From Gammaproteobacteria bacterium (GTDB lineage: Bacteria; Pseudomonadota; Gammaproteobacteria; Thiomicrospirales; Thiomicrospiraceae), in the NCBI GenBank assembly GCA_013153955.1, contig JAADDM010000018.1, positions 1-10,348 of the forward strand: a stretch of DNA of 10,348 bases, given 5' to 3'. The position numbers and the translations under genes were made by a program. The notes below the pieces were generated by a model that was given only the letters and a program-made list of their open reading frames with translations, made no database searches and was not told the origin of the DNA. Positions 1-6,784 of the stretch are shown here, in pieces. Every line of letters begins with the position of its first letter. Position 1 is the first letter of the stretch.

Positions 1-63
1 CATTACGAAGATGAATTTGTACACTATATCGAACATGGTTGCAGTATTTACGACCGCACCTAA
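1..63 (+). CDS. nuoF: NADH-quinone oxidoreductase subunit F, C-terminal end only (partial)
   Basis: Reading frame 1 is open from the first base and ends at TAA 61-63, giving 20 residues that begin HYEDEF and end YDRT. The pattern of an acidic/aromatic stretch followed by HYIEHG resembles the extreme C-terminus of NuoF, the flavin (FMN) and NADH-binding subunit that passes electrons to NuoG. None of the FMN, NADH or 4Fe-4S motifs lie inside the window, so the call rests on this short tail and on position directly upstream of nuoG, where nuoF sits in almost all nuo operons. The 62-nt gap to nuoG is the longest between nuo genes here. Confidence 0.82.
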   Translation, partial: HYEDEFVHYIEHGCSIYDRT

Positions 64-125
64 TGAATTGAGTTTGAATCTTCAATCAATTATTAGGTCA
101 ATCAGAAAACTTAGGTTAAAGAATT

Positions 126-2237
126 ATGGTTAAAGTTGAGATAAACGGACAGGTTGTACAAGCGCAAGAAGGTGACATGCTTATTGATGTTGCGGATGAT
201 GCGCAGATTGCCATTCCCCGTTTCTGTTACCACAAAAAACTCTCTATCGCTGCGAACTGTCGTATGTGCCTAGTTGAGGTGGAAGGGGCTTGGAAAGCGC
301 TTCCTGCTTGTGCGACACCAGTTACAGACGGTATGAAAGTACATACCAAATCTGCTAAAGCAATTGCTGCACAAAAATCAGTGATGGAATTCTTACTGAT
401 TAACCACCCATTAGATTGTCCTATTTGTGACCAGGGTGGAGAGTGTGAGTTACAAGACGTTGCAATGGACTACGGTGATGATGTTTCTCGCTATACCGAA
501 GCAAAACGCGTTGTAGGTGATCGTGATGCCGGCTCCCTAATCAAAACAGACATGACACGTTGTATTCACTGTACACGCTGTGTCCGTTTTGGTCAGGAAG
601 TTGCAGGCATGATGGAGTTGGGTGCAACGGGCCGCAGTGAATGGATGGAGATTGGTACCTATATTGAGAAATCAATCACCTCTGAAATGTCCGGTAACAT
701 GATTGATTTATGTCCTGTCGGCGCACTGACCTCTAAACCCTTCCGCTATACTGCGCGTGCATGGGAGCTTAAAGCCCATAAGGCGATTGCAGCACATGAC
801 AGTATTGGTTCACACATTACAGTTCACTCAAAAAATAATGAAGTGAAGCGTGTTGTTCCGCGCGAAAATGAATCAATCAACGAAGTTTGGATTTCAGATA
901 GAGATCGTTTCTCATACGAAGCCATTAACTCTGAAAGTCGTTTGACGCAGCCGATGATTAAGGTTAACAACAGTTGGCAGGTAACGGATTGGGAAACCGC
1001 CTTAGAGTTTACTGTTGAAGGCCTTAAAAAGGTGTTGGCGGAAAGCAAAGAAGTCGGTGTCTTAGCGTCGGCTAACTCAACTCTTGAAGAGCTTCACCTG
1101 CTACAGAAATTGGCTCGTGGTGTTGGGATTGAAAATATTGATTATCGTCACCGCCAAGTGGATTTCTCTTTAGATGCGATAGGATTTAATACACCATCTC
1201 TGTCAGTTGATCTTGCACAGGTAGATGAGCTTGATGCAGTATTGATTGTAGGTTCTTATTTAAGAAAAGAGCTGCCTATTTTGAATCATAGAATTCGTAA
1301 AGCAGCGATTGCGGGTGGATCTATTTATGCAGTCAACCCAGTCGAATTTGAATTTAACTACAAGATTTCACAGATGGGTGCTGATAACGGTATGATCAAT
1401 GAGTTGGCAGGTATTGCGAAAGCGACCTGTGATATCTCTGGTCAAAACAACCAGGCCTGGTTAAATGCGGTTGAAGTTTCTGAGGCACAGAAAGCGGTTG
1501 CGCAAACCCTGGTTGACTCAAATAAAGCTAGCGTGATGGTGGGTCAGATTAGTCAGATGCACTCTGATTTTGCTGTTATTCAGAAGCTTGCGAGCATCAT
1601 TACAGAAAACAGTGGCGCTCAATTAAGTATCCTGCCTATCTCAGCGAATGAAGTCGGTGCACATTTGGTTAATTTCCTACCTAAGTCAGGTAAGAACAGT
1701 GCACAGATGGCAGCAGAGGGTATGAAGGCGTTCATTAATATGAATATTGAGCCTGAATCTGACTTTACGCTGAATGAAGCCGCAATGGTGGCTATGTATA
1801 ATGCCGAGTTTGTTGTTAATCTGACTGCTTTTGATAGTGAAAAGCAGCGTGAATATGCGGATGTAATGCTTCCTATTGCAACCTTCGCTGAAACAGCTGG
1901 TACATTTGTTAATGCCAATGGCTTAAAGCAATCGTTCAAAATGTCAGTGAACCCTAAAGGGGATTCAAAGGCTGCTTGGAAAGTGCTTAGGGTCTTAGGC
2001 AATATGTTTGACGTTGCAGGATTTGAATTCACACACAGTAACGAAGTACTTCAAGAGGTATTAGATAATACTGCTGAAACGATTGATTTTACTGCTGTGA
2101 ATGGTCAACTTCCGACGACAAACAATGATGCTAAGCTTCATCTGGTTTCACCTTATGAGATGGACTGCCTAGTTCGTAGATCACCTTCATTACAAGCGAC
2201 ACCTGATGCAGATGTTGCCACAATGGTTAGAGGATAA
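126..2237 (+). CDS. nuoG: NADH-quinone oxidoreductase subunit G (iron-sulfur subunit of the NADH arm)
   Basis: NuoG is the largest peripheral-arm subunit of complex I. It carries iron-sulfur clusters that relay electrons from NuoE/F towards NuoI. The N-terminus is a 2Fe-2S ferredoxin domain with C34, C45, C48 and C62. Next comes the His-Cys motif for cluster N5 (H94, C98, C101, C107), then the 4Fe-4S motif C146-C149-C152 with C196 in DLCPVGAL (cluster N4). From about residue 220 to the end is a degenerate molybdopterin-oxidoreductase-like domain, including a conserved LPIATFAETAGTFVN stretch near 581-595. At 703 aa it matches the mitochondrial and alphaproteobacterial form rather than the roughly 900-aa E. 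coli form, and the extra N7 cysteines are absent (A, D, S and S at the expected places). ATG 126 is the first in-frame start after an in-frame TAA at 117-119. A weak AGG (113-115) lies 10 nt upstream. The 3' end supplies the nuoH ribosome binding site. Confidence 0.98.
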   Translation: MVKVEINGQVVQAQEGDMLIDVADDAQIAIPRFCYHKKLSIAANCRMCLVEVEGAWKALPACATPVTDGMKVHTKSAKAIAAQKSVMEFLLINHPLDCPICDQGGECELQDVAMDYGDDVSRYTEAKRVVGDRDAGSLIKTDMTRCIHCTRCVRFGQEVAGMMELGATGRSEWMEIGTYIEKSITSEMSGNMIDLCPVGALTSKPFRYTARAWELKAHKAIAAHDSIGSHITVHSKNNEVKRVVPRENESINEVWISDRDRFSYEAINSESRLTQPMIKVNNSWQVTDWETALEFTVEGLKKVLAESKEVGVLASANSTLEELHLLQKLARGVGIENIDYRHRQVDFSLDAIGFNTPSLSVDLAQVDELDAVLIVGSYLRKELPILNHRIRKAAIAGGSIYAVNPVEFEFNYKISQMGADNGMINELAGIAKATCDISGQNNQAWLNAVEVSEAQKAVAQTLVDSNKASVMVGQISQMHSDFAVIQKLASIITENSGAQLSILPISANEVGAHLVNFLPKSGKNSAQMAAEGMKAFINMNIEPESDFTLNEAAMVAMYNAEFVVNLTAFDSEKQREYADVMLPIATFAETAGTFVNANGLKQSFKMSVNPKGDSKAAWKVLRVLGNMFDVAGFEFTHSNEVLQEVLDNTAETIDFTAVNGQLPTTNNDAKLHLVSPYEMDCLVRRSPSLQATPDADVATMVRG

Positions 2238-2242
2238 TATTA

Positions 2243-3304
2243 ATGTTTGACGCACTACAAGCTTTCTTATCCACCTATCTATTTGATTGGCTGGCTATCT
2301 TAATTACTTTGGTTATTCAGGCCGTCGTCGTGGTTTTACCCATGATGCTCGTTGTTGCTTGGTTAACTTATGCAGAACGTAAAGTTATTGGCTATATGCA
2401 AGTTCGTATGGGGCCTAACCGAGTGGGTCCAATTGGTTTGTTGCAACCGATTGCAGATGCGCTAAAGCTAATGACCAAAGAGGTTATTTTTCCAGATCAA
2501 GCCAATAAGTTTTTATTCATTATTGCACCGGTACTAGCCCTTGCACCTGCAGTGGTTGCTTGGGCTGTTATCCCATTTGGGGATGGCCTGGTTGTTTCAG
2601 ATGTTAATGCTGGGGTTTTATTTGTGCTTGCAGCTTCTTCTATTGTTGTCTTCGGGGTGATCATTGCGGGTTGGGCTTCTAACTCCAAGTACGCTTTCCT
2701 CGGTGCGATGCGTGGTGCTGCTCAAAAGATCTCTTATGAAATTGCGATGGGCTTTGCACTGGTAACGGTTCTAATGATTGCTGGTACCATGAACTTAACA
2801 GAGATTGTGAATGGCCAGAAGGGCGGCATCTATCACTGGTATTTACTGCCTCTGTTACCAATGTTCTTTGTCTACTTTATTGCAGGCCTAGCAGAAACCA
2901 ACCGTACTCCATTTGATGTTGTTGAGGGAGAAGCCGAAATTGTTGCTGGTTTCCACGTTGACTATTCAGGGATGACATTCGGTGTCTTTATGCTGGCGGA
3001 ATACTTGATGATGATTCTCATCTCATTTATGACAGCCATTATGTTCCTTGGCGGATGGTTATCTCCGTTTGAAGGCATTCCATATTTAGAAGCGGCATTT
3101 GCTTGGGTTCCACAGTTGGGCTGGTTAGCATTTAAAGTTTCTTTCTTACTGTTCGTTTTCCTTTGGTTACGTGCAACTTTCCCTAGATACCGTTATGACC
3201 AATTAATGCGTCTAGGTTGGAAAGTACTGATTCCGGTGACGATTGTTTGGGTATTTGTTGTTGGTGCAATGAAATACTTCGATTTTGGTCCTTGGTTTAA
3301 TTAA
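2243..3304 (+). CDS. nuoH: NADH-quinone oxidoreductase subunit H (quinone-chamber membrane subunit)
   Basis: NuoH (ND1 family) is the membrane subunit that joins the peripheral arm to the pump and forms most of the quinone-binding cavity. Family signatures are all present: YAERKVIGYMQ at 43-53, the GPNRVGP loop at 57-63, KYAFLGAMRGAAQKISYE at 149-166, and AETNRTPFDVVEGEAE at 217-232 followed by the VAGFHVDYSG acidic loop at 234-243. RATFPRYRYDQLM lies near 310-322. These acidic and arginine residues line the quinone/proton path in known structures. Eight or so hydrophobic segments are evident. At 353 aa it is about 28 residues longer than E. coli NuoH but within the range of other Proteobacteria. 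The start at 2243 has AGAGGA (2229-2234) 8 nt upstream inside the nuoG end, and only 5 nt separate the genes, so translational coupling is likely. Confidence 0.98.
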   Translation: MFDALQAFLSTYLFDWLAILITLVIQAVVVVLPMMLVVAWLTYAERKVIGYMQVRMGPNRVGPIGLLQPIADALKLMTKEVIFPDQANKFLFIIAPVLALAPAVVAWAVIPFGDGLVVSDVNAGVLFVLAASSIVVFGVIIAGWASNSKYAFLGAMRGAAQKISYEIAMGFALVTVLMIAGTMNLTEIVNGQKGGIYHWYLLPLLPMFFVYFIAGLAETNRTPFDVVEGEAEIVAGFHVDYSGMTFGVFMLAEYLMMILISFMTAIMFLGGWLSPFEGIPYLEAAFAWVPQLGWLAFKVSFLLFVFLWLRATFPRYRYDQLMRLGWKVLIPVTIVWVFVVGAMKYFDFGPWFN

Positions 3305-3307
3305 TTT

Positions 3308-3316
3308 AGAGGGTGA
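3308..3316 (+). promoter_or_regulatory. Ribosome binding site that fixes the nuoI start
   Basis: AGAGGGTGA lies just after the nuoH stop and directly before ATG 3318. Its GGTGA portion matches the distal part of the consensus TAAGGAGGTGA at normal register. It supports starting nuoI at 3318 rather than at the in-frame ATG 3285 inside nuoH, which has no such site. Confidence 0.75.
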
Positions 3317-3317
3317 C

Positions 3318-3809
3318 ATGGGTAGATTTTTAAGACATCAAATTAAAACGTGGGGCCTGACTGAACTTTTTAAAGGGATGGCTCTAACAGGTAAATATCT
3401 GTTTAAACGCAAAATTACAGTACGGTATCCAGAGGAGAAAACTCCAATGTCTCCGCGCTTCCGTGGTCATCACGCACTGCGTCGTTATGAGAATGGAGAG
3501 GAGCGTTGTATCGCATGTAAGCTGTGTGAAGCAGTTTGTCCTGCCAATGCAATTACCATCGAATCTGAAGAGCGTGAGGACGGTACGAGACGTACCACGC
3601 AATACGATATTGATATGTTTAAGTGTATCTACTGTGGTTTCTGTGAAGAAGCCTGTCCAGTAGATGCGGTGGTTGAAACTCGCGTTTTTGAATATGAGTT
3701 TCACGAGCGTGGTCCCCATATTATGACCAAGGACAAGTTACTGGCCTTTGGGGATAAGCATGAAGATCAAATTGCTGCAGATCGTGCAGTAGATGCTAAG
3801 TATCGATAA
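3318..3809 (+). CDS. nuoI: NADH-quinone oxidoreductase subunit I (2x 4Fe-4S ferredoxin-type)
   Basis: NuoI is the ferredoxin-like subunit of the connecting arm. It holds clusters N6a and N6b and passes electrons towards the terminal cluster N2 next to the quinone site. Two classic 4Fe-4S motifs are visible: CIACKLCEAVCP with C64, C67, C70 and C74, and CIYCGFCEEACP with C103, C106, C109 and C113. The N-terminal helix (GLTELFKGMALTGKYLF, about 13-29) is the membrane-surface segment, followed by the RYPEEKTPMSPRFRG region typical of the family. From ATG 3318 the protein is 163 aa, the usual NuoI length. An in-frame ATG at 3285 would add 11 residues overlapping nuoH and is unlikely. The gap to nuoH is 13 nt and to nuoJ 17 nt. 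Confidence 0.98.
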   Translation: MGRFLRHQIKTWGLTELFKGMALTGKYLFKRKITVRYPEEKTPMSPRFRGHHALRRYENGEERCIACKLCEAVCPANAITIESEEREDGTRRTTQYDIDMFKCIYCGFCEEACPVDAVVETRVFEYEFHERGPHIMTKDKLLAFGDKHEDQIAADRAVDAKYR

Positions 3810-3826
3810 CGGAGCCTGGACTTAAT

Positions 3827-4468
3827 ATGACTTTTGAATTATTTATATTTTATTTATTAGCATCGATTGCCGTCATCTCTGGTGTGATGATGATCAGTGT
3901 TAATAATGCAGTTAAAGCGACCATGTGGTTGGTATTAGCTTTTATCGCCACCGCTGGTGTGTGGATTATGGCACAAGCTGAATTTCTTGGCTTGGTGCTT
4001 ATCCTTGTCTATGTGGGTGCGGTTATGGTGCTCTTCCTTTTTGTTGTCATGATGGTTGATATCAATATCTCAGCAATGAAAGAGGGCTTTACACAATACC
4101 TACCAATCGGTGCAATGGCTGCGATTGCCATTTTTGCCATGATGTATATGGTATTGGGTACGGAGCACTTTGGTCTTGAAGTGACTGGTGTTCCAGCAGG
4201 GCTTCCTGAAGGCATAAACAACACCAAGTCAATCGCCATTCCGCTCTATACAACTCATGCTTATGCGTTTGTATTGGCCGCGGTATTATTACTACTTGGT
4301 ATTGTCGCTGCGATTGCGTTAACACTTCGTCGCCGTCCTACGGGTGAAGTGCTTTATCAAGATATTGATAAGCAGGTTCAGACACTGGCTGAAGATCGCT
4401 TTAGAATGGTTAAAATGGACTCTGTTGTTGAAAAACAGGTGCCTGTAAAAGATGAGGGTGAAAAATGA
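3827..4468 (+). CDS. nuoJ: NADH-quinone oxidoreductase subunit J (membrane-arm subunit)
   Basis: NuoJ (ND6 family) is a hydrophobic membrane-arm subunit. Its third helix contains a flexible bulge thought to couple quinone reduction to proton pumping. The signature AEFLGLVLILVYVGAVMVLF (51-70) continues into LFVVMMVDIN and matches that helix, including the conserved Glu52 and Tyr62. Five membrane segments are apparent (about 5-25, 31-49, 54-77, 93-111 and 144-166). After the last helix a charged tail of about 45 residues (from RRRPTGE at 168) extends past the usual end, making the protein 213 aa against about 184 in E. coli. A GGAG at 3811-3814 lies 12 nt before ATG 3827, somewhat far. The gene end overlaps nuoK by 4 nt (ATGA), indicating coupled translation. 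Confidence 0.97.
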   Translation: MTFELFIFYLLASIAVISGVMMISVNNAVKATMWLVLAFIATAGVWIMAQAEFLGLVLILVYVGAVMVLFLFVVMMVDINISAMKEGFTQYLPIGAMAAIAIFAMMYMVLGTEHFGLEVTGVPAGLPEGINNTKSIAIPLYTTHAYAFVLAAVLLLLGIVAAIALTLRRRPTGEVLYQDIDKQVQTLAEDRFRMVKMDSVVEKQVPVKDEGEK

Positions 4469-4770
4469 TTGCGTTATCTGATTTCCTGCTTTTCGGGGCA
4501 GTCCTGTTCATGATAAGTATGGCGGGTATTTTCCTAAATAGAAAAAACGTCATCATCTTATTGATGTCAATTGAATTGCTATTACTTGCGGTTAATACAA
4601 ACCTAGTCGCGTTCTCTCACTATCTAAATGATGTGACAGGACAGATTTTTGTATTCTTTATTTTAACTGTCGCGGCAGCGGAAGCAGCGATTGGTCTAGC
4701 CATTGTTGTTCTTGTTTACCGTAAGCGTAAGAGCATCAATGTTGATGACCTTGGCACACTCAAAGGGTAG
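4465..4770 (+). CDS. nuoK: NADH-quinone oxidoreductase subunit K (small membrane-arm subunit)
   Basis: NuoK (ND4L family) is a three-helix membrane subunit that contributes key glutamates to the proton path between the quinone site and the antiporter-like subunits. Both are visible: Glu37 in LMSIELLLLAVN and Glu73 in TVAAAEAAIGLAI, matching E. coli Glu36 and Glu72. Length is 101 aa, the family norm. Three hydrophobic helices span about 6-22, 28-50 and 60-85, and the tail is basic (YRKRKS) then polar. The start overlaps the nuoJ stop as ATGA, and GAGGGTGA at 4454-4461 inside nuoJ is its ribosome binding site. The nuoL start follows 6 nt after the stop. Confidence 0.98.
   Translation: MIALSDFLLFGAVLFMISMAGIFLNRKNVIILLMSIELLLLAVNTNLVAFSHYLNDVTGQIFVFFILTVAAAEAAIGLAIVVLVYRKRKSINVDDLGTLKG
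4762..4767 (+). promoter_or_regulatory. Ribosome binding site that fixes the nuoL start
   Basis: AAAGGG at the end of nuoK lies 9 nt before ATG 4777 but only 3 nt before the in-frame TTG at 4771. The spacing favours ATG 4777 as the nuoL start. Confidence 0.7.
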
Positions 4771-4776
4771 TTGTTG

Positions 4777-6750
4777 ATGTTACATACGATTTTAACTTTA
4801 ATACTTGTCTCTCCCCTTATCGGCGCACTGATTGCCGGTTTGTTTGGACGACAAATTGGCCGAGTAGGGGCGCATACTGCGACCATACTGGGTGTGACTA
4901 TCTCTGTTGTGTTATCGGCTTATGTCTTTAACCAGTTTGTACTTGAGGGGGCTGAGGCTTATAACGCGAGTCTATACACTTGGCTTGTCACTGATGGGAT
5001 TCGATTTGAACTTGGTTTCATGATTGATGAGCTATCCGCAACCATGATGCTTGTGGTGACATTTGTCTCTCTTATGGTGCATATCTATACGGTTGGCTAT
5101 ATGGATCATGATGAAGATTATGACCATAACGATCCGTACTATCAGCGTTTCTTCAGCTATATTTCGCTCTTTACTTTCTCAATGTTGTCATTGGTCATGG
5201 CCAACAACTTCCTACAGCTGTTCTTTGGTTGGGAAGCGGTTGGACTTGTCTCTTATCTGTTGATTGGTTTCTATATGAAGCGTGAGTCTGCTATTCAAGC
5301 AAATTTTAAAGCTTTCTTAGTGAACCGAGTCGGTGATTTAGGCTTCATTCTTGGAATCGCTGTTGTATTTGTCTATTTTAATACAATGGACTACAACGAG
5401 TTTTTCGCACAGCTTGCAGATAACAAAGATGTGATGATTGAAATTATCCCGGGTGTTGAGTGGTCTATGATTACCTTGATGCTGATTCTACTTTTCGTTG
5501 GTGCAATGGGTAAGTCAGCTCAGATGCCGTTACACGTTTGGTTACCTGAGTCAATGGAAGGGCCTACGCCTATTTCGGCTTTGATTCACGCTGCAACGAT
5601 GGTAACAGCAGGGGTCTTCTTGATTGCGCGCTTATCGCCAGCGTTTGAAATGTCAGAAGTCGCTCTGAGTGTTGTGCTGATTATTGGTGCTTTAACCGCC
5701 TTCTTAATGGGCTTGTTAGGCCTAATTCAAACAGATATCAAACGGGTTGTCGCCTACTCAACTCTTTCTCAGTTAGGCTACATGATTGCTGCAATGGGAG
5801 CTTCGGCTTATGCGGCTGGTATGTTCCATGTATTAACGCATGCGTTCTTTAAAGCGTTGTTATTCCTTGCAGCAGGGTCGGTCATTATCGCAATGCACCA
5901 CAAGCAAGAAATTTCAGATATGGGGGGGCTTAAGAAATATATGCCGATTACCTATATTGCGATGTTGATTGGATCACTTGCTCTAATTGGATTCCCGGGG
6001 TTCTCAGGTTTCTTCTCTAAAGACAGTATCTTACTTTCTTTAAATGAAGCGGAACGTTTCGGGTCTAGTTTTGCCTACATTCTATTGATGGCGGGTGTCT
6101 TTATCACGGCATTCTATAGTTTCAGAATGTTCTTCCTAGTATTTCATGGTGAAGAGAGTGAATACGTCAAAACCCATCAGATTAAAGAGTCTCCATGGGT
6201 GGTTACTGTACCGCTGGTATTGTTATCAGTTCCTGCTGCCGTCATGGGCTTGCCGATGATTGAGCCAATGCTTAACGGAACTTACTTCGGTAGTGCGTTG
6301 CAGATACTCCCTCAAAATGATGTCATGATGACGGTCTATACAACTTACTACCACGGTGCGGTAGATATGATTGTTCACTCATTCTTGACGCTTCCTGTTA
6401 TCTTAGCAATCTCAGGTGTGGTACTGGCTTATGTCATGTATGTTCAAGTGCCTACTTTGCCTGCTAAGTTAAAGAAAATGTGCCCTCGTGGTTTCTATGT
6501 ACTAGACAGTGCTTACGGTTTTGACCGTTTGAATGATATTGTCTTTGTTGACGGAACACGTAAGTTGGGCCACTTCTTTAATCGCGTTGTTGATGGAAAA
6601 ATCATTGATACAGGGATGGTTACAAACACATTCATGGCTGTTTCTAATTCAGCAGATGCATTGCGTCAGTCTCAAACGGGTTACCTATACCACTATGCGT
6701 TTGTAATGATTTTAGGTCTACTAGCAATGCTAGTTTGGACACTTTGGTAA
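4777..6750 (+). CDS. nuoL: NADH-quinone oxidoreductase subunit L (distal antiporter-like proton pump)
   Basis: NuoL (ND5 family) is the most distal antiporter-like subunit of the membrane arm. It sends a long lateral helix back along NuoM and NuoN. Numbering from ATG 4777, the pump residues are in place: Glu153 in FFGWEAVGLVSYLLIGF, Lys246 in GKSAQMPLHVWLPE, His271 in ALIHAATMVTAG, Lys359 in HAFFKALLFLAAGS, and Lys415-Asp416 in GFFSKDSIL. The NDP(Y)YQRFF loop (118-126) is also typical. The C-terminal region from about 554 to 630 holds the lateral amphipathic helix, followed by a last membrane helix ending at WTLW. Length is 657 aa, normal for the family. Two TTG codons at 4771 and 4774 lie in frame just upstream, but the ribosome binding site spacing favours ATG. 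WLPES replaces the commoner WLPDA/WLPDS, a conservative change. Confidence 0.98.
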   Translation: MLHTILTLILVSPLIGALIAGLFGRQIGRVGAHTATILGVTISVVLSAYVFNQFVLEGAEAYNASLYTWLVTDGIRFELGFMIDELSATMMLVVTFVSLMVHIYTVGYMDHDEDYDHNDPYYQRFFSYISLFTFSMLSLVMANNFLQLFFGWEAVGLVSYLLIGFYMKRESAIQANFKAFLVNRVGDLGFILGIAVVFVYFNTMDYNEFFAQLADNKDVMIEIIPGVEWSMITLMLILLFVGAMGKSAQMPLHVWLPESMEGPTPISALIHAATMVTAGVFLIARLSPAFEMSEVALSVVLIIGALTAFLMGLLGLIQTDIKRVVAYSTLSQLGYMIAAMGASAYAAGMFHVLTHAFFKALLFLAAGSVIIAMHHKQEISDMGGLKKYMPITYIAMLIGSLALIGFPGFSGFFSKDSILLSLNEAERFGSSFAYILLMAGVFITAFYSFRMFFLVFHGEESEYVKTHQIKESPWVVTVPLVLLSVPAAVMGLPMIEPMLNGTYFGSALQILPQNDVMMTVYTTYYHGAVDMIVHSFLTLPVILAISGVVLAYVMYVQVPTLPAKLKKMCPRGFYVLDSAYGFDRLNDIVFVDGTRKLGHFFNRVVDGKIIDTGMVTNTFMAVSNSADALRQSQTGYLYHYAFVMILGLLAMLVWTLW

Positions 6751-6768
6751 ATAAGAAGAATAAGTAGA

Positions 6769-6775
6769 TAAGGAA
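6769..6775 (+). promoter_or_regulatory. Ribosome binding site that fixes the nuoM start
   Basis: TAAGGAA is a near-perfect anti-16S match. It abuts ATG 6776 with only 1 nt after AAGGA, too close to work for that codon, but lies 10 nt before the next in-frame ATG at 6785. This points to 6785 as the real nuoM start. Confidence 0.7.
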
Positions 6776-6784
6776 ATGGATTAC

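Noticed and set aside
74..85. Small palindrome TTGAA-TC-TTCAA between nuoF and nuoG
   Set aside because: Five A/T-rich pairs with a 2-nt loop cannot form a stable hairpin, and no T tract follows.
64..125. Possible internal promoter in the nuoF-nuoG gap (TTGAGT 68-73, 17-nt spacer, TATTAG 91-96)
   Set aside because: Both boxes match only 4 of 6 positions in A/T-rich sequence; chance is a sufficient explanation and nuoG is expected to be co-transcribed with nuoF.
1619..2032. A 137-codon open frame on the minus strand inside nuoG
   Set aside because: It lies wholly within the well-supported nuoG reading frame, its translation has no recognisable domain, and it is best explained as an antisense shadow.
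3285..3317. Upstream in-frame ATG that would lengthen NuoI by 11 residues into nuoH
   Set aside because: ATG 3318 has a good ribosome binding site right before it and gives the standard 163-aa NuoI starting MGRFLRH.
3384..3719. A 111-codon open frame on the minus strand inside nuoI
   Set aside because: It is antisense to the cysteine motifs of NuoI; its Thr/Phe-rich translation looks like a shadow and has no family features.
4771..4776. TTG codons as nuoL start
   Set aside because: They lie only 3-6 nt after the AAAGGG ribosome binding site, and ATG 4777 is better spaced.
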